NCBI GenBank assembly: GCA_034667225.1
Contig: JAXDKG010000034.1
Coordinates: 323,271 to 387,270 of the forward strand
Source of the DNA: DATMER01 sp034667225
GTDB taxonomy: Bacteria; Acidobacteriota; Thermoanaerobaculia; Multivoradales; UBA5704
Length of the DNA stretch: 64,000 bases
Reading direction: 5' to 3'
Shown: in pieces, positions 45,408-52,997 of the stretch
How positions within the stretch are numbered: position 1 is the first letter of the stretch
How the letters are laid out: every line of letters begins with the position of its first letter
Program-made: the position numbers and the translations under genes
Notes under the pieces: model-generated
The model's database searches: none
Told to the model about the DNA's origin: nothing
What the model saw: only the letters and a program-made list of their open reading frames with translations

Positions 45408-46718
45408 TCAAGCGAGGTCCATGATCTCCCCCAACTCGCTGCGCACGAGGGGGAGGTCGGCGGGGAGCCAGGCTTCGAAGCCGGGGGTCGCGAAGAGGTG
45501 CTCGTCCCCGGGATAGGTGGGGACGACGTAGAGGGGGAAGCGCTCGAAAATCTCGCGGTCGGAGCGGCGGCGGCGGCGCTGGATCGCGGCCCGGCGCTCG
45601 GCGGCATCGTTCAGGTGCCCCAGGACCCAGTGGATCGCCCGGAGCTGGGCGATGGTCCGCTCGTCGGTCAGCCGCGGGCCGTCCGCTGGAGGCGGGGGCG
45701 GAGCGGCACGCAGGCGCTCTATCATCTTGCTGATGAATTTCAGCGGGCCATGCTCGCGGATCTTGAGAAGGATGTTGCCTGGGGTGATGGGGACACGGGC
45801 GGGCGGATTCGTATTGCCGGCGGTGTTTGCGATCCAGCCGGCGTAGGGGTCTACCCGGAGTGTGCCCGTGCCCGGGTTGTTCCCCACCAGCAGCCAATGG
45901 GTGCGCGCCGTCAGGGTCAGCATCAGGGCGGGCATGATCTGCTCCCAGATCCCCGGCTCGTAGTTCTTGTAGGCGGTGAGAAAGGCGTTGCGCTCGAAGA
46001 GGAAACCGCGGTTGAACAGGCCGAGGAGGTCGCTCGTGGCGCTGGAGCGGTGGCGCACCACCGCGTCGGGCGCGAAAAGCACCCGCTCGCCTCCGGACCA
46101 GAGCCGCCAGCCGAGGTCCACGTCCTCCAGGTAGGCGAAGTAGCTCTCGTCGAAGCCGCCGGCCTCCAGGAACGAGCTGCGCCGGATCATCAGGTTGCCG
46201 CCGCAGGCGAAGAGCAGCTCCTCCCCCGCCTTCGGCACCCGCGCGAGATTGAGCGGACGGCGGAAGTCGAGCTGGAAGGCGTGGCCATCGAAGGTCATCA
46301 CGCCGCGGCCGAAATCGAGGCGCTCCCCCTCCCAGTCCACGATCTTTCCGGAGACGGCGGCGACATCATCCGGAGCCGAGCGCAAGGCATCCACCAGGGC
46401 CGCGAGCCAGCCGGGCTCCGGGCGGGTATCGTTGTTGAGCAGGGCCAGGGCGTCGGCGTCGGACGCCTCGGCGGCCAAGCGGTTGTTGCCGGCGCAGAAG
46501 CCGAGGTTCACCGGGCTGGCGATCAGGCGGACCTTGGGCCACGCCTTTCTGAGCCAATCCGCAGTGCCGTCCGTGGAGCCGTTGTCCAGGACTACGATCT
46601 CCCACTCGACCCCGGGATCCTTCTGGGCGGCGAGCGCGGGCAGGCAGATCTCCAGGTGGCTGCGGCCGTTCCAGGAGAGAAGGACTACAGCGACCTTCTT
46701 CAACGAGCGAGCCTCCAC
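45408..46718 (-). CDS. Family 2 glycosyltransferase (rhamnosyltransferase-like)
   Basis: A 436-residue protein. The GT2 fold shows VAVVLLSWNGRSHLEICL, EIVVLDNGSTDGTADWL, LALLNNDTRPEPGWL and FDESYFAYLEDVDLGWRL. After about residue 300 there is a unique C-terminal extension with a proline-rich stretch (RAAPPPPPADG) and RAAIQRRRRRSDREIFERFP. The WNG/NND signature is typical of rhamnosyl- and related surface-glycan transferases. It overlaps the GT4 gene by 19 bp. Confidence 0.92.
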   Translation of the reverse strand: MEARSLKKVAVVLLSWNGRSHLEICLPALAAQKDPGVEWEIVVLDNGSTDGTADWLRKAWPKVRLIASPVNLGFCAGNNRLAAEASDADALALLNNDTRPEPGWLAALVDALRSAPDDVAAVSGKIVDWEGERLDFGRGVMTFDGHAFQLDFRRPLNLARVPKAGEELLFACGGNLMIRRSSFLEAGGFDESYFAYLEDVDLGWRLWSGGERVLFAPDAVVRHRSSATSDLLGLFNRGFLFERNAFLTAYKNYEPGIWEQIMPALMLTLTARTHWLLVGNNPGTGTLRVDPYAGWIANTAGNTNPPARVPITPGNILLKIREHGPLKFISKMIERLRAAPPPPPADGPRLTDERTIAQLRAIHWVLGHLNDAAERRAAIQRRRRRSDREIFERFPLYVVPTYPGDEHLFATPGFEAWLPADLPLVRSELGEIMDLA

Positions 46719-47935
46719 AGGCGAAGCCGTCGCTTCAATCGGAACGGCAGCGGGTCCGGAGGGGTGATGGTCGCCGGCCGGTAGGAGAAGCGATCCTTGG
46801 TCTCGTCACGCCTGGGCTCCCGGCAGAAGCGGAGGAGCGGCGCGAGGGCGCGGTCCCAGGTGAAGGCCTGCAGCAGCTCGCGCGCTCCTTCGTTGCGGCT
46901 CTCCGTGGACAGCGCTTCGCGCAGGGCGTTGCCGAGGGCCTCCGGGTCCCGCGGCGGAACGACCCAACCGGCCTGGTGCTCCTTCAGAAGACGGCTCATG
47001 GTGCCGCCCTCGCTGGTGATCACCGGGCAGCCGGCGGCCAGGGCATCGAGGAACCGGGTGCGCAGCGAAAGCCGGGTCTCCAGGCTCGGCGTGTGGGGAG
47101 CTACCAGGAGGTCCACATCCCGGAGCAGGTCGTAGCGCCGCTCGGCCGGCACCCAGTCCAAAGTCTGCACGCGGCTCCCCCACCAGCCGAGCTTCCGGCA
47201 GCGGGCCTCCACTTCGCCCAGAAGGCGTTGCGGCGTGCTGTCCGCGTTCGGGTTGCGGATCAGGAGGAGGGTCCAGGCACCTTCAAGCTCCGTCAAAGAA
47301 TCGAGGAGAGTCCACGGGTCGTACCAGTCATAAAGGCCGCCGAAGAGGAGCCGCCGCTCGCCACTTTCGCGCGGAGGGAGGACCGGCTGGTGGGGAGGCA
47401 GCTCGTCCGGCACGCCGAAAGGGACCGGCGCGATCAGGTTTTCGACATCAAGCCGCTCGGGGTTGATCCGGCCGAGAGCGGTCAGGAAGCCGAGATAGAA
47501 CGTCCTCTGTTCCTCGGACGAGCAGAGGAAGAAGTCGCCCCGCGACATCTGGAGCACCCACGTGGCGTGGTCATTCCGATAGGGATCAAGGCCAAGGGTC
47601 GCGGCGTAGCTCAGGTTCTCGACGAGCCAGGGATCGTAGAGGTCGATCGCGACGGGCAACTGAGGCAACTCCAGCACCACATCGTTGGCGAGCTGGCCCT
47701 GGGCCACGGCGGCATCGCAACCCTGGAGGATCTCCGCCAGCCGGCCGCGCTCGAAGCGGCGGATCTCCACGCCGGTCAGCGACAGCTCGGCGGCCTCCTC
47801 GGGCTCGGCCGGGGAGACGAGAACGATGTCGATCCCGCGCTCGGTCAGCCGGCGGGCCAGCTCGAAGTAGCGGATGCCGATGCCGGCCATCCGAGGACGG
47901 ATCGGCTCGCTGGAGACGAGAGCGATGCGACTCAT
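46700..47935 (-). CDS. Family 4 glycosyltransferase
   Basis: A 411-residue GT-B retaining transferase. The N-terminal fold has MAGIGIRYFELARRLTERG; the donor domain has LFGGLYDWYDPWTLLDSL and RTRFLDALAAGCPVITSEGG, with a less standard E-x7-E region. Likely elongates a surface polysaccharide with the adjacent GT2. Start ATG at 47935 follows the composite palindrome region. Confidence 0.9.
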   Translation of the reverse strand: MSRIALVSSEPIRPRMAGIGIRYFELARRLTERGIDIVLVSPAEPEEAAELSLTGVEIRRFERGRLAEILQGCDAAVAQGQLANDVVLELPQLPVAIDLYDPWLVENLSYAATLGLDPYRNDHATWVLQMSRGDFFLCSSEEQRTFYLGFLTALGRINPERLDVENLIAPVPFGVPDELPPHQPVLPPRESGERRLLFGGLYDWYDPWTLLDSLTELEGAWTLLLIRNPNADSTPQRLLGEVEARCRKLGWWGSRVQTLDWVPAERRYDLLRDVDLLVAPHTPSLETRLSLRTRFLDALAAGCPVITSEGGTMSRLLKEHQAGWVVPPRDPEALGNALREALSTESRNEGARELLQAFTWDRALAPLLRFCREPRRDETKDRFSYRPATITPPDPLPFRLKRRLRLWRLAR

Positions 47936-47983
47936 GCAGCCAACCCCGCGGAGCGAAGCGAAGCCAGCCCCGGGAGGGGCTGT

Positions 47984-48066
47984 ACCCGTCTAGCCTGGGG
48001 TTTCAACCCCAGGCGGCAGCGGGCGCTTCGGCTTCGCCTGGGGTTGAAACCCCAGGCTAGACGGGT
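47984..48066. repeat. Perfect 32-bp inverted repeat containing the CCTGGGG palindrome
   Basis: The arm 47984-48015 and the arm 48035-48066 are exact reverse complements over 32 bp with a 19-bp spacer; each contains CCTGGGGTTTCAACCCCAGG or its complement. Smaller GC hairpins flank both sides (AGCCCCGGGAGGGGCT and CCGCCCTTCCAGGGCGG). It separates two glycan genes that run in the same direction. Confidence 0.93.
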
Positions 48067-48110
48067 TCCGCCCTTCCAGGGCGGCTCCACCCAACCCCCG
48101 GAGTAACCCC

Positions 48111-50027
48111 TCATCGCAACGACTGCTTCCGCTCCTGCACCCACTGGTGGAGGCGCCAGGCGCGGGTGGTTTCCATCTGGCGGATCGTGCCGTTCAGACG
48201 CTCGATCTCGGCGTAGGTGCGGCGCAGCTGGAAGATCTGCTCGTGAAGGTTGTCGCGCAGCTTGCGCTCCTGGTCGTAGAGCCGCTGCAGGTCGGAGCGC
48301 AGGCGTCCGTTATCCTGCCGCTGCGCGTCGAGCTCGCCGTTGAGCGCGTGGTAGCGCTCCTCCAGGGCGAAGCGCTCCCGCGACAGGGCGTCATGCGCCC
48401 GCGCCAAGCCGTCCAGATCGGCCCGCATCTGGAGAAGCTCGCCTTCGCGGCCGGACAGCTCGCGCCGGGCGGCAGCCCGGTCCTCGCGCTCGTTCACCAG
48501 CTCGTTGCGCAGGGTGTCCACGGCTCGGGCGAGGACGTCCGGCCCGATCCGCGAAGCGTGCTTGGACAGCACCCGCGCCTTCACCGCCAGGAAGTCGCCG
48601 CGCTCCCGCGGGCGCTCCCCGAAAATGTGATGGCCGCCTCCCCGGAAGTGGCGGTACTCGCAGGTAACCTTTCGGGCGTGATGGAACGGCGTCCGTGCCG
48701 AGAGCCGGATCAGGTAGTCCCAATCCTCGAAGAACGGCAGGCTGGGATCGAACGGTCCCGTCTCGGCGAAGAGGCGCCGGTCGATCAGCAGGGTGTTGAA
48801 GGGGATGTAGTTGTCCACCAGGAGCACGTCGGGATCGTAATCGCGGCTGTACGGGAGGCGCCGATCGCGGCAGATCCAGCGGCCTGCCTGTTCGTCCAGC
48901 TCATAGATGGCCACGGCCGCATCCGTATACGCGACCCGCACCCCCGGCGCCTGGACCATGCCGGCCAGGGTGGCCAGGTGCTCGGGCGCGGCGAGATCGT
49001 CGTCGTCCAGGAAAGCCACGAAGTCGCCGGTCACTGCAGCGATACCGGCCTCGGCCGCGCCCGCTCTCCCGCGGTTCTGCTCCAGATCGATCCGCATCAC
49101 GGGCAGCGGGTAGTCGGGAGGAATGGCAGGCGGATCGCCGCCGTCGTTGACCAGGACCACCTCGGCATTCCGGTAGTGCCCCTCGGCCAAGCTCGCCAGC
49201 GCCTCGGCCAGCAGGTCGGGACGGTTGCGGGTGCGGACGATCACCGAGACCTTCGGCCCCTCGCGCACCTCCGCAACCTCCGGGAACCCGCCGAGATGCC
49301 GGATGAGCTGCGCCGGGCTGCGGGTGGTGAAGTCGTCGACGCGGAGGCGGCGGTAGCCCTCGGCGAGCTTCACCTCGGGCCCCAGGCTCAGGGTGCGGAA
49401 GCGGCGCAGGCCGAGCGCCGCGTTCAAGTATGGATGCCGCTCCTCCTGGCTCGTGTAGACCGCCATGGCCGACTCCAGCACTCCCTGCTCGGCCGTGACG
49501 TCCACGAGCAGGTCGGGATGGCCGGGGTGGTTGACCTCGTAGAGGAGGATGCGCAGGCCGCGCAGGGCCTCGACCATCTCGTCACGGTCTCCGTCCCGGA
49601 CCGGCATCAGCAGCCGGTGGACCGCGGCGAAGGCGGCTTGGTGGTCGCGGGTCACTTCCAGAGGATGCGGGATGAGCAGGAGGTCCGGGCGCTGGGACAG
49701 AAGCGCCTCGCGGAGACCCTGCTCCGCTTCCCGAAGATGACGGGCGAGCGAGCCGTCGGGGATTCCAAGGCTGTCGCACCCCTCGGCGCCGAGCGTGCGC
49801 ACGGCCTCCTCCGCTTCCTGTCGGCGGCGCTCCCGGTACGCGTCCCGGTCCTCGATCTCCTCGGCGCCTCCGCTGCCGTCGGTCAGGAAGAGGACGCGCA
49901 CCACGGCCCCTGACGCTGCAAGCTGGGCGGCCAGGCCGCCGCAGCCGAGCACCTCGTCGTCGTAATGCGGAGCCGCGATCAGGACGCGCTCGGCGCGCAC
50001 CCGCTCGGTCCAGCCGGGAGGCTGCAT
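48111..50027 (-). CDS. PIG-L deacetylase fused to a family 2 glycosyltransferase and coiled coil
   Basis: A 638-residue fusion. Residues 10-230 are a PIG-L/LmbE-type zinc N-deacetylase (APHYDDEVLGCGG at 19-31, then LLLIPHPLEVTRDH). Residues 280-500 are a GT2 domain (VSVIVRTRNRPDLLAEAL, VLVNDGGDPP, FVAFLDDDDLAAPEHL). The last 130 or so residues form a long coiled coil. A product that is deacetylated and glycosylated by one polypeptide is likely. The ATG at 50027 was chosen; a GTG at 50039 overlapping the upstream stop as GTGA is an equal candidate. Confidence 0.93.
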   Translation of the reverse strand: MQPPGWTERVRAERVLIAAPHYDDEVLGCGGLAAQLAASGAVVRVLFLTDGSGGAEEIEDRDAYRERRRQEAEEAVRTLGAEGCDSLGIPDGSLARHLREAEQGLREALLSQRPDLLLIPHPLEVTRDHQAAFAAVHRLLMPVRDGDRDEMVEALRGLRILLYEVNHPGHPDLLVDVTAEQGVLESAMAVYTSQEERHPYLNAALGLRRFRTLSLGPEVKLAEGYRRLRVDDFTTRSPAQLIRHLGGFPEVAEVREGPKVSVIVRTRNRPDLLAEALASLAEGHYRNAEVVLVNDGGDPPAIPPDYPLPVMRIDLEQNRGRAGAAEAGIAAVTGDFVAFLDDDDLAAPEHLATLAGMVQAPGVRVAYTDAAVAIYELDEQAGRWICRDRRLPYSRDYDPDVLLVDNYIPFNTLLIDRRLFAETGPFDPSLPFFEDWDYLIRLSARTPFHHARKVTCEYRHFRGGGHHIFGERPRERGDFLAVKARVLSKHASRIGPDVLARAVDTLRNELVNEREDRAAARRELSGREGELLQMRADLDGLARAHDALSRERFALEERYHALNGELDAQRQDNGRLRSDLQRLYDQERKLRDNLHEQIFQLRRTYAEIERLNGTIRQMETTRAWRLHQWVQERKQSLR

Positions 50028-50035
50028 GTTCTCGT

Positions 50036-52171
50036 TCACTGAATGTATCCCAGGCTGCGCAGGCGCCGCTCGGTCTCGGGATCGGCGGCCCGGCGCTTCA
50101 CGGTCTTCTCCGGTTGTCGCCAGAGGGTCAGCCCCGGTGGAATGGACACGGCTTTCCCCGGGTCTCCCTCGATCCGGAAACCCTTGGCGAACCATTCGGC
50201 GGTCAGATCGAAGGTGAGGCGGTTGCCGGACATCTCGACCCGGTCGGCATCTCCGAGGAAGTAAGGGACCCAGCGCTGCGGTGCCCGTTGAAATATGATC
50301 GTACCATTGAGGCGGGAGCCGGGTGCGGCACCCTCCGTGAGCACCCAGAGGCCGGGCAGGAACTCCTCCAGATTGCGGTGGATGGCCGGGGCCAGCTCGG
50401 CGGCTGTCTTCTCGTCACCGGGGAGGAGATTGCGGTGCTCCTCCGGGTCGCGGGTGAGGTCGTACAGCTCCAAGCGGTGGAAGCGCGCCTGGTTGATCCC
50501 GTGGAGGTGGGACTCCACGGGATTCGGCGGCTGGAACGGCTCGCTCCGGTTGTAGAGCATCAGCTTGCGGCCGTTCAGGACGACGGCGGCGTGCAGGGGT
50601 CCGCTCGACAGGTGCTGGGCGAAGGCGGCTTTCCGAGGAACATCCCCCTTGCCTGTGAGGGCGGGCAGCAGGCTCACCCCGTCCCACTCGGGATCGGCCT
50701 TCATGCCCACGGCGTCGGCCAGGGTGGGCATGACGTCCACGAGCTGGACCGTGCCCTTGACCCGCGTGCCCGGCTGGATGCGGCCATCCCAGCGGAAGAT
50801 CAGCGGTACGTGGATCTGCTCCTCGTACAGGCTCTGGCCGTGCTTCCAGCCGCCATGGTCGTACAGCTCCTCGCCATGATCGGCGGTCAGCACGATCAGG
50901 GTGTTGGCGAGGACCTCCGGATCGAGCGCCGCCAGCAGCTCGCCGATGTGCCGGTCGACGTAGCTCACCTCGGAATCGTAGAGCGCCCGGATGTGGGGCA
51001 CGTCCCGCACCGGGTTGGGGAGCTGGAGCTGGCCGGTATAGATGCCGTGAATCCAGCCGCCGTCCACCGGGCCGGGATAATCGGGCAGGAACGGCGAGCG
51101 CCCGCCGAGGCGGTCGATGTCCGGGTTGGAGTACGGGTCGTGCGGGTCGATGTAATGCACGTAGGCGAAGAACGGCCGGTCCTGGCTCGCCTTCAGCCAG
51201 GGGACCGCGCGGGCGTTCAGGTCGTCGGCGTGCTTCAACATCCACTTGATGTCGGCCGGCGGCGCGAACCAGGTGCGGAAGCCGCGGTCGAAGCCGGCGC
51301 CGGTGTGGAGGGTCGGGTTCGCGACGAAGCCGGCGGTCTGATAGCCGATCCGGCCCATGCGCTCGGCCATGGGCTCGACTTCGGCCGGGATGCCGAAGGA
51401 GGACATGTCCGCGCTCAGCAGCTCGCCGGGTTGGCGGCCGGTCATGAAGGACACCACGGAGGGCAGCGTCCAGGGCGCCTGGCTGTACGCCTCCTCGACT
51501 ACGGCGCCGGGCTGGGCGAGCCGGCTCTGGATCTCGGGCGTGGTGTTGCGCCGGTAGCCGTAGGAGGTGACGTGATCGCGGCGCAGGGTGTCCACCACGA
51601 TGAAGAGGACGTTGGGGCGCTCGGTCCGGTTTTCTCGTCCGGAGGGCGGCGAGGAGAGGGAGACCGGCCCCCAGGCGACCAGGTTGTCCACGATATGCCG
51701 GATGGGCAGGCCGAGCAGGTCGGCGGACAGCTCCAGGGTGATCTCGCGGCCGGCGTAGCGGGAGAGGTCGGCCCCGAGGTCGAGCCAGCGGGGCTCCGGC
51801 TGCCGTGCCACGCGGACGGAATCGAGCACCTCCCGCGTCTTGCCGTCCCGGGCTTCGAGCCGGATTTCCAGGATTTCGACCACCTTCCACGCCGCGGGGA
51901 GGAGCTGGGCTCCGGCATGGATCTCGGCGCCTTCGGGCACCACGCCGCGCCAGCGCCAGGTGCCGGCCGGAGTGAGGACCACCGGCCGCCGCTCCTGGTC
52001 GATCTCCACGTCCGCGACCTCGGGCTTCTGTGGGAACGAGAGCCCGTCGACGGCCTCGGAGCTGACCTCGAAGTCGCCGGTGCCCACGGCCGGACGCAGG
52101 AGGAAGCCCTCCGGCTCCCGGGCACAGCCGAAGGCCAGCGCGAGGAGGAGCAGGGCTCTAGGTGAGGTCAT
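50036..52171 (-). CDS. Sulfatase-fold lipoprotein with Thr at the nucleophile position
   Basis: A 711-residue protein with a lipoprotein signal (LLLLALAFGCAREPEG). After a beta-sandwich N-terminal region comes an alkaline-phosphatase/sulfatase domain (RPNVLFIVVDTLRRDHVTS, YIDPHDPYSNPD, IVLTADHGEELYDHGGWKHG). The formylglycine consensus C/S-x-P-S-R is replaced by WTLPSVVSFMTG with Thr at residue 235, as in transferases using Thr as nucleophile (LtaS/EptA). It ends RRLRSLGYIQ, common in this group. Likely acts on the glycan outside the cell membrane. Confidence 0.88.
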   Translation of the reverse strand: MTSPRALLLLALAFGCAREPEGFLLRPAVGTGDFEVSSEAVDGLSFPQKPEVADVEIDQERRPVVLTPAGTWRWRGVVPEGAEIHAGAQLLPAAWKVVEILEIRLEARDGKTREVLDSVRVARQPEPRWLDLGADLSRYAGREITLELSADLLGLPIRHIVDNLVAWGPVSLSSPPSGRENRTERPNVLFIVVDTLRRDHVTSYGYRRNTTPEIQSRLAQPGAVVEEAYSQAPWTLPSVVSFMTGRQPGELLSADMSSFGIPAEVEPMAERMGRIGYQTAGFVANPTLHTGAGFDRGFRTWFAPPADIKWMLKHADDLNARAVPWLKASQDRPFFAYVHYIDPHDPYSNPDIDRLGGRSPFLPDYPGPVDGGWIHGIYTGQLQLPNPVRDVPHIRALYDSEVSYVDRHIGELLAALDPEVLANTLIVLTADHGEELYDHGGWKHGQSLYEEQIHVPLIFRWDGRIQPGTRVKGTVQLVDVMPTLADAVGMKADPEWDGVSLLPALTGKGDVPRKAAFAQHLSSGPLHAAVVLNGRKLMLYNRSEPFQPPNPVESHLHGINQARFHRLELYDLTRDPEEHRNLLPGDEKTAAELAPAIHRNLEEFLPGLWVLTEGAAPGSRLNGTIIFQRAPQRWVPYFLGDADRVEMSGNRLTFDLTAEWFAKGFRIEGDPGKAVSIPPGLTLWRQPEKTVKRRAADPETERRLRSLGYIQ

Positions 52172-52997
52172 GGTCACCCATGGAGTAGGTGAAGCCGCCG
52201 ACCAACCGGCCGCGGTAGCCCACGAACCGGCGCTCGGCCTCCGGGACGAGACCGAGCCCTCCGGGATTGGACCAGAACTTCCAGGTCCGGAGCCCGGAGG
52301 CTCGCAGGTCAGCTGCGATGGCAAGCATCTCCTCGTGGGAAGCGAGCCAAAGCTCGGCCGCCCAGGCCTCCTCCCCCACGAAGGCGAAGACCGCGAAGCC
52401 CTTCTGAAGCCGGTAGAAGCGGTAATAGCGCCGGGGCCGGCCCCAGTAGCGCCACCTCAGGAAGTCATCCGTCCGCCGGACGCCGAGCACGCCGGCGCGT
52501 TCCCAGGCCTTCCCCGCCCAATCGCCGCCCGAGTCGCTCGTCTCGATGCGGACGGGAGCCGCCTCGGGGATCGGGCCGGCGAGCGTCTCGATCTCGGTCA
52601 GGGGGTGATAGCCGAAGACCCGCTGCCCGAGCTTGAAGTGCCTCTCGCTCGGGAAGCCGAAGATCCAGGGGGTGTCCTGTTCCCGCGGCAGATCGTCGAG
52701 CAGAGCGCGGCCGAGGTCCACGAGCGCTGGACGGAGGCCGCCGCGCTTCGGGCTGCCCACGAAGTCCACGAGCTGCCAGATACCGGCGTCGCCTCCCTGC
52801 CAGCGGGCGGGCAGGCAGAGCGCTCCCGCGTGGGCCACGACCTCGCCGTCCTGGACCGCCACGAAGCTGCGCGCCTCCCCCGGGAGATGGCGGTACTTCC
52901 ACTCCCACTCGTCCGGCTCCAGGGTGTGGCCGAAGCGGTCGGCGAAGAGCGCGGAGAGGGAAGGGAGGTCTTCCGGTTGAGTCGTTCTGATCTTCAC
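52158..52997 (-). CDS. GNAT-fold acetyltransferase-like protein
   Basis: A 279-residue protein. The first 130 residues look like a GNAT domain (IRTTQPEDLPSLSALFADRF to VVAHAGALCLPARW), and the second half resembles a further degenerate GNAT copy of FemAB/MSMEG type (RRYYRFYRLQKGFAVFAFVG). Such proteins acylate polysaccharides or amino sugars. The GTG at 52997 overlaps the YfhO-like gene's stop as GTGA, which decides the start. The stop overlaps the sulfatase-like gene by 14 bp. Confidence 0.75.
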   Translation of the reverse strand: MKIRTTQPEDLPSLSALFADRFGHTLEPDEWEWKYRHLPGEARSFVAVQDGEVVAHAGALCLPARWQGGDAGIWQLVDFVGSPKRGGLRPALVDLGRALLDDLPREQDTPWIFGFPSERHFKLGQRVFGYHPLTEIETLAGPIPEAAPVRIETSDSGGDWAGKAWERAGVLGVRRTDDFLRWRYWGRPRRYYRFYRLQKGFAVFAFVGEEAWAAELWLASHEEMLAIAADLRASGLRTWKFWSNPGGLGLVPEAERRFVGYRGRLVGGFTYSMGDHDLT

